Assembly (NCBI GenBank): GCA_903813345.2
Contig: CAIIXF020000001.1
Coordinates: 4,218,001-4,282,000 of the forward strand
From: Owenia fusiformis
Lineage: Eukaryota; Annelida; Polychaeta; Sabellida; Oweniidae
DNA length: 64,000 bases
Direction of reading: 5' to 3'
Both the position numbers and the translations under genes were made by a program. The notes below the pieces were generated by a model. That model had not been told where the DNA came from. It saw only the letters and a program-made list of their open reading frames with translations, and did not search any database. Shown here piece after piece: positions 12,601-23,246 of this stretch; the first letter of the stretch is position 1; every line of letters begins with the position of its first letter.

Positions 12601-15600
12601 AGAGATAGAAGGATGCACATTTTCCAAAGTAAATTTGTATGTCTTAAATTTGTGGGATTGGGCATCAGTGAATTCATCCTGCATGCACAATTTAGTTATA
12701 AACTAAGAAAAAAACGAAGCTCTTTTTAAAAAAGCGAAGTCGAACAAATGCAAAGGGTACACTGAATTGTGGCACTTTGATCCAAATTACACTACTGACA
12801 AGATGACAAATGATCATCTTTTCCCTCCACAACCCTGTTCTGATGGTTGAAAGATGGGTGGAAGGGGTAGGGATAGAGAGAAAAGGGTTATGGAAGGGGA
12901 GGGGGGATGTAGTACATTGATGCAAGGTTATTTTATGCAAGGTTATTTTGATATTTCTTTCTCCAATCAAGCTTTTCATGAATCGGACTATATTCCCTGC
13001 TAAACATATTTGTTTTGTATGCGCGCTTAAATATATTTCTGTATTAACGTTCGCCATTAAGTTGTGAAAAACATCGTCAGCTTAAAGTCTCCATAGTCAC
13101 TGGGGGGTATCGTGATGCAACAACACCGTGTTGTTGCATCAATATGGCCAGACTTCCGGTGATAGATTTTCGTACGATGTTTTGTTTTCCCAATTTACAC
13201 CCATTTCTAGGACGAGTTGCTCAATAATCATACACATGCAGTTAGCACATGATCTATATTTTAAAAAACTGTCATTGGTATACATGTAGCATCATCAAGA
13301 AGCGATAAATTCGTGGTTTTAATTCCTCACTATTGATGCAACAACACCACTCTGTTTCTTATCGATGATGCAACAACACCAATGTGCTGATGCAAAAACG
13401 CCAATATAATGTATCATTGAACAACAAGAGAAACTGTTTTATGTTCTGTTTACAGGTGTAGGTCGGGACATGAATAAAACGCGTGAGTCAGTGGTCCATG
13501 GACGAAACGTATTTTGTTTGGTTTCTTTGTCTATATCAAAGTTAAAAAGATATACAAGGCAAACTAAATAAAGTACAGAATCCTCGGGAGGCAATCTCAT
13601 TGATATTGTATCTGAAAAAATAAAGATTATACATTTTCTAAATTAAATGCCCTTGATTTACCGTATGGAAATTGCTTACAAATAACTAATATAATTTTGG
13701 AAAGACAACAGATATCAGTCATTTTGTGTTGTTAGTACCTCAATTGAAATACTCAATTCTGATTGGTTGATGAGCGGGCAACAAAATGTATTGTTAGTAC
13801 CTCAACTGAAATACTCGATTCTGATTGGGTGATTAGCGGTCAAAATTATGTACTGTTGACCGCTACTAGGTACTGTTGACCGCTACTTCTGAAAAAAGTT
13901 TCATGACGTCACAAAAAAACATGGAAGACGGACATTTTGTAAATGTTGATGAAAATGACTTTACTAGGCGACAAGTATAGCAAAAATACAAAAAAAATTA
14001 ACATTAATTCACTAACGAGTACGCCGTGATGTGCCAAATACTATGGCTGGCCATCTGGACCAATGTATCGTCATACTTTTAACGCCGTAAAATCTACTTT
14101 TAACGTCGTAAAAACGATTTTATACGCCGTAAAGAATTACTTTTACGCCGTTAAAAACGATTTTGTACGCCGTTAAAATTCATTTTGAACGGCGTCAAAA
14201 ATAATTTTTAACGCCGTAAAAACGATTGTATACGCCATAAAGAATTACTTTTTACGCCGTTAAAAATTACTTTTTACGCCGTTAAAAATTATTTTTTACG
14301 CCGTTAAAAATTATTTTTTAGGCCGTTAAAAATTACTTTTTACGCCGTTAAAAATTATTTTTTACGCCGTTAAAAATTACTTTTTACGCCGTTAGAAATT
14401 ATTTTTTACGCCGTCAAAACTGATTTTTTTACGCCTTTCGAAATTGCGAACGTACAGAACATTGTTAATCATTTGCGAAAAAATGTTTAAACAATGAAAA
14501 CTCGATGTTTATCAAATTCCCGAGATTTCCATACAACCAAATGTGTCTGGCAAATAAAAATTCCAATATAAATGATAAATGTGACATGTAAAGTGACAGA
14601 AAAATAGGGTTTTGGATTTATATCAATCAGTCGGTAAGTCGAACATACACGTTTGTTTGTTCAATGAATACCAGATTGTAACGCTGGTTTTAATTGGCTG
14701 CCAGCTATACTTTTTAACGGTGTACAAAATCGTTTTTAACGGCGTAAAAAAGTAATTCTTTACTCCGTATAAAATCGTTTTTACGGCGTTAAAAATTATT
14801 TTTGACGCCGTTCAAAATGACTTTTTACGCGTACGTAATTATTTTGACGCCGTAAAAAAATCAATTTTGACGGCGTACAAAACCGTTTTTAACGGCGTTA
14901 AAAGTAATTCTTTACGGCGTATAAAATCGTTTTTACGGCGTTAAAAGTATGACGATACATTGGTCCAGATGGCCAGTCATAAAATACAGAGTTAAGCTTC
15001 TTGCACTGTCTCCATATTTTCTAAAAACAATATTGCTAACGTGGTTCGGAGAAAAGGTTGTGAAATGAAGCCATGCCGATTGATGATCGTCGTCTATATG
15101 TGTATTATTAGTTTACTCGGACTAACAAAACATTCGATCAACCGTCAAAATCATATACCTCGACTGTAAACCTTGAAACTACTGTTGACCTCGACCTTCG
15201 GTCTCTGTCAACAGTATTTTTTCGGTTTACAGTCTCGGTATACAATTTTGCCGGTTGGCCTCTGGGGAGGTCAACAATTGTAAACTGTTGACCACTACTA
15301 GGTACTGTTGACCCCTATTTTTGAAAAATTGTTTTTTTAATGTTGAAATTTTTTTAATTTTGAAAAAATAAGTTGTGTAAAAATTTAATTTTGAAAAAAT
15401 AAGTTGTGTAAAAAATTACGAGTATTTGACGGTTTGGGGATTTTTTGCTAAAATATGATACCTTTACTTATCAAATATGTTCACGTGATATTCGATTATA
15501 TATTCGTCCAATTATTATATTATTTGGACTAACAGAACAATTGTTAACCTCTCTTTTCGGCCAACTGGCAAAAGTGTCCTCGACATCTGGTCTTGATCAA

Positions 15601-18600
15601 CAGTACTTTCAACGTTTACAGTATCGTATCGGTATACAATTTTGCCAGTTGACCTCAAGAGGGGTCTACAATTGTATATTGTATATCCTTTGTTATCCCA
15701 CCCAAATTATGATGTCATATATCAAGTTGAAGAGTTGTATACGCTGCTCAGGAGTTTACGCTATCCAGGAGTTGTACATCGTTTTCAAGAGTTGTATAGG
15801 ATGAGTGTTGGTTTAATGATATTGCAGTTATACAATGCTATTATATAAAAGTTATTTACTGAGAGGGACTCAATGTTGGTTTTATTTCGAGAGATAATAT
15901 GATATTTCCCGAGGGCCCGGGATATCTGGGATAACTGTACCCCTATCAATTTACCTTTTTGGGCCCTAAATCTTATCACTTTTGTTTACCTTTTTACTCA
16001 GTCGGAGAGAAGGAATCCAAAGAGAGCAATAATTCTACATGTGCGTCGTGCAAGATTTCCATTAAACGTGTAACTAAACGGCCTCTCTAATAAAGTCAAT
16101 TAGACGTTTTTACACGTTGGCTCTCCAAATTGTAGGAAATAAAGAATCATGTCATATTATATCATAGATGAAGCAATCATCCCATCAACATCAGCTCACG
16201 AATGTCAGAGTTTATCACTGTTCCACAGATGGATGACAGATAATATCATGATAATATCCAATAGCTCATCATGTTTACCGAGAACGAAAGATGTTTGTCC
16301 ACCATTTTGAATGATACTAACTGGAGTCAGGGCCATCAAGCTATGGAACAGTGGTTTATGAAAATAGATTGGGTTACTAAAGCTTGCCATGTTAAAGGCG
16401 ATTGAACTATGTTATAGAATAACGTCCAGTACATTATAATATGTAAAAGTATAAATTTTGAAAATACATATAAAGGATCTTCGCCCACAGGACGTGTATT
16501 TTGAATGCCTTGAGAAGAACGCAAATATGGGTAAGCTAATTGATAACGGTATTGCAATAGTAGCATTTAAAAATCTGTTCCTCTCGAGATTTATGGTCTT
16601 CTGAAATTATATTATTAATTGGTGTTGCTGCATCATTGCTCAAATCTAGAGGAGTGTTGTTGCATCTTCGGTTTGGTGTTGTTGCATCAATAGTGAGGAA
16701 CTAAAACCGTGAACTTATTGCTTCTTGGTGATGGTACATGTATACTAATGACAGTTTCTTTAAATATAGATCGTTCGCTAACTGCACGTGTATGGTTATT
16801 GAGCAACTCGTCCTAGAAATGGGTTTAATAGGGGAAACAAAATATCGTACGAAAATCTATCACCGGAAGTCTGGCCATCTTGATGCAACAACACGGTGTT
16901 GTTGCATCACGATACTCCCCAGTGATAGTGGGATATATTCCCCATTCACCAAAAGTGCAAATTTAAATCTTATTATCAGTTGCAGCTAGTGGGGTATATA
17001 ATACTTGACTTATTGACCTTAACCCAGAATCAACACAAAACACATTTAGCTTGAAAGGAGTACTTGGCTTATCTCATTGCTCCAGAATCAATACAAAACA
17101 CATTTAACACAATAAAATATGATTTTAACTTGAAGCAATTCCCCTAAGGAGCATATTCCACTGAACAAAACATTTTATCAAATCTCTAAAAATAACCAGG
17201 CACTAATATTGTCTCCTTTTGGCAAAATTCTACACGCATGATGTGACAATCAGATACTATATTAGAAATTATCTTACACTTAGTGAACTTAATGTATAAT
17301 AACATCGTGAAATTTATTTTTCAATGATATTATACATTTAGTTCCCTAATTAAAGGATAATAAGAACATCTTATGATTTTTTTAGAATATCATTTTAATC
17401 TGCTCGGTGATATTAATGTCAATATCACCCTGTAGATAAAAATGATATTCCTCAAAATCATTGTATATCCTATAATTCTCAAGTAGATATCCTCTGACAG
17501 TTTAAATTCAATGGGCATCTTGAAAATTTCATCTTGAATAACGAGATGGATAGCAGATGGACGAACAGACAGACAGACTTTTCCCTCCTGAACTAAATGT
17601 TTGAAAGGATAATGGGCACTAAGAGGCGTTAAGTACAAATCAAATATTAGCAATTGAAATAATAAATTAATACAAATATTCCAAGTTTCCTGATTTCTGG
17701 TACGCAAATGAATAATCTATAATAACTTATTTGACATTAACTTATTCCCAATATACCATGTTAATAGTAGGGCAAGTAATGGAATTGCATCTACAAACCT
17801 GCAAACTTATAAGTTGATTTGAAAAACAGTTATTTTTACCTATTTATGTATCATTTCAATACTGTACTACGGGTAAATTTTGACGCAATAAAATTTCGCG
17901 ATTTTTCAAAATTGCAATTTTGCGGCTATTTAATTTCGTGGATTTGAGTTGATAACATTTCGCGAATTAATTGCACAAGTTGAATTTTTTCCGATTACCG
18001 TGAATCAATGCGTATCTGGCTATTTTAGCCCGTTCAGAATCTGAATAATGTTTGTATTTCCCACGTTTAGGGCATTTATTTGAATATTCTTGAATGTTTT
18101 TTTCAACTTCAATTTGTAGGATATCATTGTCGTCAACAGTTCTTGCCTTTGTTGGCCTAATAAGCCAATGTTAAGTAAATGTACGCGATTTTACTACATT
18201 CGCGAACAAAGCAAAATTAAATCGCACGCGAACAATACCCGGAGTACAGTATATAAACATTTAATAACATTTCAAATATGCATGAAAAAATTGCAATGAT
18301 AAGTTTACATGATATGATTTATCCATGTGGCAGTATTGTTGAGAGACATTTATATGTGTTCATACAGGCAACAAACAGATGAACAACAGAACGATTGCAA
18401 TAGATGAGACACATTGTAACCTGATATAATATACAGAAGACCTACCTAGCACCACTCTTGTTGGCTCTCCTGATACTGTTAAAGTCCAAGTCTTCATAAT
18501 CTTCGACTGATTTTCTGAGAACTTTTTTAAAGGTTTACCATTCACTTCGAGTGAATATTCATATGCGAATCCACTGATGGCTTCAACTATTATAGAACAC

Positions 18601-19759
18601 TTGGCTTTGCCAATATTAAAATGTTCCCTACCCACCAACTTAAACATCCAGTCTCTACGGAGTATTTCCTGAAATAAAAAAATGCAATTAATTTAAGCTA
18701 AGAACTACAAGAAGACAGTAATTTCATGAAGTGTTTTCTCAAAGACATTAAGGTGTTATATTCTCCTGGGCCCTGAGTCAATAGGCCCATGAAGTATGTG
18801 TTATACAAAGTTCAGAATATAGAAGATCACTTAAATCGCAATGTTTTCCGAATTTAGTCTAATTCGGACATCCACAATCCTTAACAACTTGTTCCAGGAA
18901 GTGAATATCAAATGTTGCATCAATAAATGACAACATTATTCCATTTTCTCCCTAAAATCATGAAATAAAGTGTGGTATGAATACACAGCACACTTTTAGG
19001 TTTTGAACATGGAAGCCGAAGATTAAAAAATGGGCCAGATACAAAGTGTTCACGCTGAGAGATGTTCAGATTAGAGAGGTGTTTGGATATACAGGTTTTA
19101 CTATATGTGCAACAGGCCTGTCAACTGTCCCGCAATTTGCGTATTTGTCACGCATTTGCTGAAGAATTTGAAGTCACGCCAGTTATTTTTGCGTGACAGA
19201 AAATGTCACGCAAATACGCATTTTACCTGGTAATTGTCAAGCAAAAATATTTATGTAGAAAAATTTCTAAAAAAGATCGTCTACACAGCAAAAATACGAA
19301 CGCCGGAAAAAAATGTACGCATTCCGTTCGGACTTTTCACGCGAATTACGTTTATGTCACGCATTCTGTTCGAAATTTTCCGTACCTACCCCTCCCCCCC
19401 TTTTAAACCAAAGTGTTCAACATTTGGAACGAGGTGTTCAGATTTGGACCAAGGTGTCCACATTTTGAGGGGAGGTGTTCAACATTTCCAAGTCACTCAT
19501 GTTAGGTGTTCCCAAGTTGACAGGCCTGGTGCAAGTCCATATATGAAAAAGGTAAAACGTTGTGTATTAAATTAGATTATTCATTCTCTGTTGTCTCCAT
19601 GCTAATATACTAAGTGAGTGATTATGATGAAGGAAATAAACTTACGATTCCATCTGCTCTTATGACTCTCTTTCCAGAAGTTGTGCCATGTTCAAACTCA
19701 ACTCTATGTATTCCATCACTGAGGGAGACGTCCCATAATGCAACCAAATCATTAGACAT
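9629..19759 (-). CDS. FAIM: Fas apoptotic inhibitory molecule 1 (FAIM), complete
   Basis: FAIM is a soluble beta-rich cytosolic protein known to protect vertebrate cells from death-receptor killing and from stress-induced protein aggregation. Four coding exons, minus strand: 19646-19759 (MSNDLVALWDVSLSDGI...), 18446-18668 (EILRRDWMFKLVGREHF...), 11810-11859 (EKDTLDVWVNGQRVEST) and 9629-9778 (GEFVDDGTETHFTLGN... ending DDNEIPEAKE, TAG). Phases are 0, 1 and 0, and the joined frame is 178 codons plus stop, against 179 aa for the human short form. Hallmarks: DWMFKLVG, ISGFAYEYSLEVNGK, DVWVNG, FVDDGTETHF and the IHSLIVDD C-terminus. The start is the ATG that gives the family N-terminus; any extra upstream exon as in vertebrate FAIM-L was not found. 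Introns of 977, 6,586 and 2,031 bp carry nested inverted-repeat elements. It is head to head with CEP70. Confidence 0.95.
10066..10144. repeat. 27-bp tandem repeat, three copies
   Basis: Units beginning CTGYAAATGTARTTGCAYGA at 10066, 10093 and 10120. Because 27 is a multiple of three, short repetitive reading frames appear, but the array is inside FAIM intron 3 and is not coding. Confidence 0.75.
10290..11371. mobile_element. Tc1/mariner-like non-autonomous element with a nested MITE
   Basis: TACAGGGTGAGCCAAAAAA at the left end and its complement at the right end, flanked by TA, as expected for TA-targeting transposons. Inner inverted blocks (10340-10385 against 10960-11010) continue the arms. 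Without the 490 bp insert at 10411-10900 it would be about 590 bp. Other 'CAGGGTGARCC' or 'GGGTCACCCTG' fragments occur near 42860, 46791-46845 and 49412. It lies in FAIM intron 3. No transposase frame. Confidence 0.75.
10411..10900. mobile_element. MITE, TACTGTAGATTGGGTTAATT ends, copy 1
   Basis: Bounded by ~24 bp perfect inverted ends, TACTGTAGATTGGGTTAATT(TGGCG) and its complement, beginning and ending at TA. The sub-terminal parts contain repeated 'AATTTGGCG' and 'CGCCAAATT' words. A 95-codon open frame (10505-10792) is not preserved in the second copy at 37556-37990, so it is probably fortuitous. Inserted inside the element at 10290-11371. Confidence 0.85.
13097..16925. mobile_element. 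3.8 kb element with ~300 bp terminal inverted repeats
   Basis: The arms 13097-~13390 and ~16620-16925 are closely matching reverse complements (TCACTGGGG...ATCGTGATGCAA... outward ends). A 27-bp palindrome (13-base arms around one base) lies near each terminus, at 13114-13140 and its mirror around 16882-16908, built on 'GATGCAACAACAC'. The 'GATGCAACAACACC' word recurs near each inner arm end. A possible 3-bp TAG flanks both sides. The interior has direct duplications (e.g. 13727-13780 against 13792-13850) and the nested foldback 14042-14981, but no credible transposase. Located in FAIM intron 2. Confidence 0.8.
14042..14981. mobile_element. 940 bp foldback element built of ~20-bp 'TTTTTACGCCGTTAAAAA' tandem units
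   Basis: Terminal inverted repeats start TATGRCTGGCCATCTGGACC and run without a gap into arrays of 20-21 bp units containing ACGCCGTTAAAA (left arm, ~14075-14430) or their reverse complement TTTTAACGGCGT (right arm, ~14715-14950). A unique middle of ~260 bp separates the arms. The element is flanked by AAATAC at 14036-14041 and 14982-14987, a clean 6-bp target duplication showing it inserted into the larger element 13097-16925. Confidence 0.9.
17860..18251. mobile_element. MITE, TACTGTACTMCGGGTA ends, 392 bp
   Basis: The left end TACTGTACTACGGGTAAATT and the right end (complement TACTGTACTCCGGGTATTG) form inverted termini that start at TA. The sub-terminal DNA repeats 'AATTTCGCG/TTCGCGAA' words, paralleling the AATTTGGCG words of the MITE at 10411. 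FAIM intron 2. Confidence 0.7.
19113..19528. mobile_element. 416 bp CAGGCCTGTCAACT element, 6-bp target duplication
   Basis: Ends CAGGCCTGTCAACTGTCC and (complement) CAGGCCTGTCAACTTGGG. GTGCAA is repeated at 19107-19112 and 19529-19534. The interior contains 'GTCACGCAAATACGC' and a series of 'GGTGTTCA' words, and short frames with no family resemblance. FAIM intron 1. Confidence 0.75.
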
Positions 19760-19862
19760 ATTGGAGTTCACTTCGGTACAGTATTTCCTTCAATTTCAAT
19801 ACTGAAATGAGAAATTCCTCATTTTTGAGGCATCTTTGTCTGGACTGTGTTAGCTATAGTCA

Positions 19863-20025
19863 CACTGGCGGATCCAGGGCTGCCCATAGCCTCCCCCCAA
19901 GAGAAGGCCCAGAAAATCTTTTCGGGCCCATAAAGATTTCTGGGCCTTTTGCTGGCCTCTATTTGTGGGCCATTTTGGGTCTTGAAATGTGCCCCCCCCT
20001 TTGTTAGCTTCTGGATCTGCCAGTG
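19863..20025. mobile_element. 163 bp MITE, CACTGGCGGATCCAG ends, just upstream of FAIM
   Basis: Left end CACTGGCGGATCCAGGG and right end CTGGATCTGCCAGTG are near inverted repeats, and AGTCA is duplicated at 19858-19862 and 20026-20030. The interior is rich in 'GGGCC' words. The TIR resembles the common animal CAGTGGCGGATCC hAT-like MITEs. Its inner edge is 104 bp from the FAIM start codon, in the presumed 5'UTR or promoter. Confidence 0.8.
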
Positions 20026-20437
20026 AGTCAAGAGTAACTTTCAGTAACTTTAACTATATAAGTTGTCTCTTCAGTAAAATCCCCTTTGATCTGTACATTT
20101 TCACACCACTCAATCCAGTAAAAATCACACTCTTGGGTAAAAATCACATACAGGTAGATCATGAAGCTGCATCTAAATCACACCTTACAATAATCATCCT
20201 AAATGTAGTCTATCAAATTGAATCAAATAATAACCTACCCTATTCACCCTTTTCCTACCCATTTGAAGATAAACACAACTTGACGAGAAGAACCAGTCTA
20301 TTTGTAACATTTCCATTTCAATTTTATTGGTACGTGTGTACTATATCAAATCACAGAGAGTGCGTAATTCCATAAACCTAAACTATGGATTTTGGTCAAA
20401 AGTCAAAATAATGCTGGAATTATATACATGTATGAAT

Positions 20438-20905
20438 TAGTGTTGTCGCGATTAATCGATACATCGCGATAGACATCGCCAAAGCTGGTTCTGGCGATGC
20501 ATCGATGTCTGAAACAGAACATCGATGTTTTTAAAAAATTTTAATTTGCTAAAAATCACCCTTTCTTATCTTATTTGGACACAAATTGCTTACCTTTTTT
20601 CATGTCTTATTTCATTTTCAAATGTTTTCTGATATTCTTTCGCTTTAAAACTGTTTTAGCTAGTCGAAATGAACCATTAATCTAAAAAAATAACTTTACT
20701 TTCATTTCACCGTTACTATGTTCCCGGATGTACCAGCGTACTCTTATTAATTTGTTCTGTTCGATATTTTAGTGCATTAGCGTTCGGTATTTCAGTGCAC
20801 TTTTCTCGAACTTTTTCTCGATGTACATCGTGATGTGCATCGATGTTTACTACTGAAAATTGCCGATGCATCGATGTACGATTATGGCACATCGCGACAA
20901 CACTA
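20438..20905. mobile_element. hAT-like non-autonomous element, TAGTGTTGTCGCGAT ends
   Basis: TAGTGTTGTCGCGAT at the left and ATCGCGACAACACTA at the right are perfect 15-bp inverted termini that fit the YARNG start of hAT elements. Sub-terminal regions repeat 'CATCGATGT' and 'GATGCATCGATG' words, possible transposase-binding repeats. I find no exact 8-bp target duplication. FAIM-CEP70 intergenic. Confidence 0.75.
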
Positions 20906-21448
20906 GTCATTTCGACAGTTCAAATTTAGCATTGAAATTGGTTTGGGTGTATAAAAATGACCATAATTCAAAGAAAAAGAACTAAACTGGACCAGTGGAT
21001 GTCAAGGGGCATTTTGTGTGCAGTCTCACGAACAACCTACACCAGTACCCTAAAAACACAGATGATGTGAAACATATTTTGCTAGCTAAATATACTATCA
21101 AGAATAAGTAGGTCAATGAACTAACAAAATAGAGCCTTCATTTTGCCAAAATCTATCGATTTTTTACTGGATCATATAGTAAAATGTACCAAGGATTTTA
21201 CAAAGAATGCTATCCTACATGTGCACATGTAATCCAAAATATGCTAACATTCAATTTGGATCTGAAATAAAAATGCATTTTCCCATATAATATTGGTTCT
21301 TATAAATTACATGTACTTATTTTTAAAGTGATTCGGAATCTGATTACATTTACAATAGATCTGTCATGTGAAATATGGCTTATCTCCTCGTCTGACCACC
21401 TCTACTCATCATGCTACAAGGAGGATTGGAAGCCAGGGTTACAAATAG

Positions 21449-21896
21449 ATATTCTTGGCTTTGAATAAAAACCTCCTACCTCATACCCAACTACCCAACT
21501 ACGTGGAACATGATACAGTCATTGACAGGGTTCAATTTTAAAGATTATTAAATCTCAAAATAGCTCAAATTATTAACATTTATACAATTCCGGCTACATT
21601 TTACGACTAGACAGATGAAAGATCTATAAATAAAGGCATGTGGATGCATTTTAATGTGTTATGACCCGAGGGCGCAGCAGGGGAATAAATACCGCGAGCA
21701 TAGGTCCAACAAGCCAGATAAAGAAATTGAAAGAAAGTGTGCTTAATTTGATGCCCCGAGTAGGAATCGAACCCAGCTGGGATGTAGTAGCAACTTGCTA
21801 TCAAGGGTCGTTACAAATGCATCTATAATTCATCATAAACTAAGGGCACATGTAGGCGGGTATGAGGTAGGAGGTTTTTTATACAAAGCCGATATT
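21449..21896 (-). repeat. Inverted-repeat element containing a tRNA-like (Pol III B box) segment
   Basis: Arms 21449-21488 and 21858-21896 are reverse complements (core GGGTATGAGGTAGGAGG). Between them the minus strand reads CCCAGCTGGGTTCGATTCC, a good tRNA T-arm/B-box (GGTTCGATTCC, 21763-21773), with a possible degenerate A-box (GATAGCAAGTTGC) at 21790-21802. This looks like the head of a tRNA-derived SINE rather than a working tRNA; no clean cloverleaf could be drawn. Confidence 0.5.
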
Positions 21897-22016
21897 CTTT
21901 AATCTCCAATCGATGTGGTAGTTTCTAATCCTGCCTGTATATTTCTACGGCTGCAATAAAGGAGAAAGGCCGATATTCTTAATTCGGAATTTTGTATTCA
22001 TAACATGACTACATAA

Positions 22017-22664
22017 TAGTGGTTGGAAGACTGACTCGTGTACTCGAGTTTTACTCGCATTTGTCCTAAAAATCAATTGATCGAGTTGAAAACTTGAACT
22101 CGCGATTTGAAATTTTTACCAAAAAAATATTTTTCACTCGTTTTCACCTTACCTTGACTCGCGATTCGTCTCTCCTATTCGCAATTTCCATGCTTATAGT
22201 TGTAATGTTCTGCTTAATCTGTATAGAATACAACTTATTTTCTATTTAATGCCATGTGCGGAAGACAAACATACTCGGATTTTATTCTGCGTTCGTTATT
22301 TTTATGCAAAAGTTTCATTTCCGGTTTGATCCATTCTGGGAATATCCAACAGCCGGGAATTTTAAAATATTTGTCTACCGCGGTGGAACTTTCTGGATTG
22401 ACGAAGTTTGTTTTCACTATTTATTCGGTAAGTTTTACTATCTATAGGGGACTAGGGGTGAACTTTAACGATTTATAGGGATGTGCAATACGATTTAGAC
22501 AATAAAAAGTATAGAGGCACTTGAAAGACTTGATCAAATTGATGAATTCTGCCGCTACTTGGGAAACTGAAACCGGAAGTAACTCAACTAAGTCAAATCG
22601 CGATTATAATCGTGGTTTTTCATGGCCCACTCGAGTGGAGATTTTCAGGCGAGTCCGACCACTA
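22017..22664. mobile_element. hAT-like 648 bp element with 8-bp target duplication
   Basis: Ends TAGTGGTTGGAAGACT and (complement) TAGTGGTCGGA. Flanked by CTACATAA (22009-22016) and CTACATGA (22665-22672), an 8-bp duplication with one mismatch, diagnostic of hAT insertion. 'GACTCG' and 'ACTCGAGT' words cluster near both ends. No transposase. It ends about 580 bp upstream of the CEP70 start codon. Confidence 0.8.
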
Positions 22665-23246
22665 CTACATGACCCATATATGGAACAGAATATCGATTGG
22701 CGTGCCTGAAAATCCTCCTTGGTCATGCTATATACATTTCAAAATCACAACACAAAAAATACTTGAAGTCAGTCAAAAGTGACAAACTGAGAAATTAGGC
22801 TATTCAAGTAAACAAATCAAATGAAGTCCTAAAGTTGCATTCCAAATGTCCATATATCATGGATATTCCACTCCGTAGATAATTTTCTAAAAGACACATA
22901 TGACTTTAAATTAATATTCATGATATTAGTTTCTATCGTGAGCACACCAATACGTTGAAAACACCTAAATTAGGGTTAGAACATACCTGACCTGCTTCTT
23001 GCTGCCAGGCACCTTGTCAACATACGGGTACTTGGTAGCGTTACGAAGTGAAGATTCCAATCAAAATAAATTGTTGTGTCTGCAGAAAATGGATAGGACG
23101 ATTTTTTAAAATTCTTAAGTGATTTGAGACTCATTTAAATGCTAGAAATGGGGTAGGAACAATATTAGGTATGCTTTCAAAAGTAGCAAAAATAAAATTT
23201 ACCAATCAAACGAATAGAAATATTCACTCCTGTAGTAACAACAAAT

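Noticed and set aside
12692-13057. 121-codon minus-strand frame
   Set aside because: In FAIM intron 2, no recognisable motif, no splice context, low-complexity C-rich middle; treated as chance.
15445-15804. 119-codon plus-strand frame
   Set aside because: Lies in internally repeated DNA of the 3.8 kb element; composition and partial repetition elsewhere argue against a protein.
17390-17707. 105-codon minus-strand frame
   Set aside because: Intronic, AT-rich residue composition, no family resemblance.
19234-19575. 113-codon plus-strand frame
   Set aside because: Overlaps the 19113-19528 transposon-like element and runs antisense to FAIM intron 1.
21700-21810. Possible intact tRNA gene
   Set aside because: Only the T-arm/B box is convincing; acceptor stem and anticodon arm do not pair, so it was called a SINE-like remnant.
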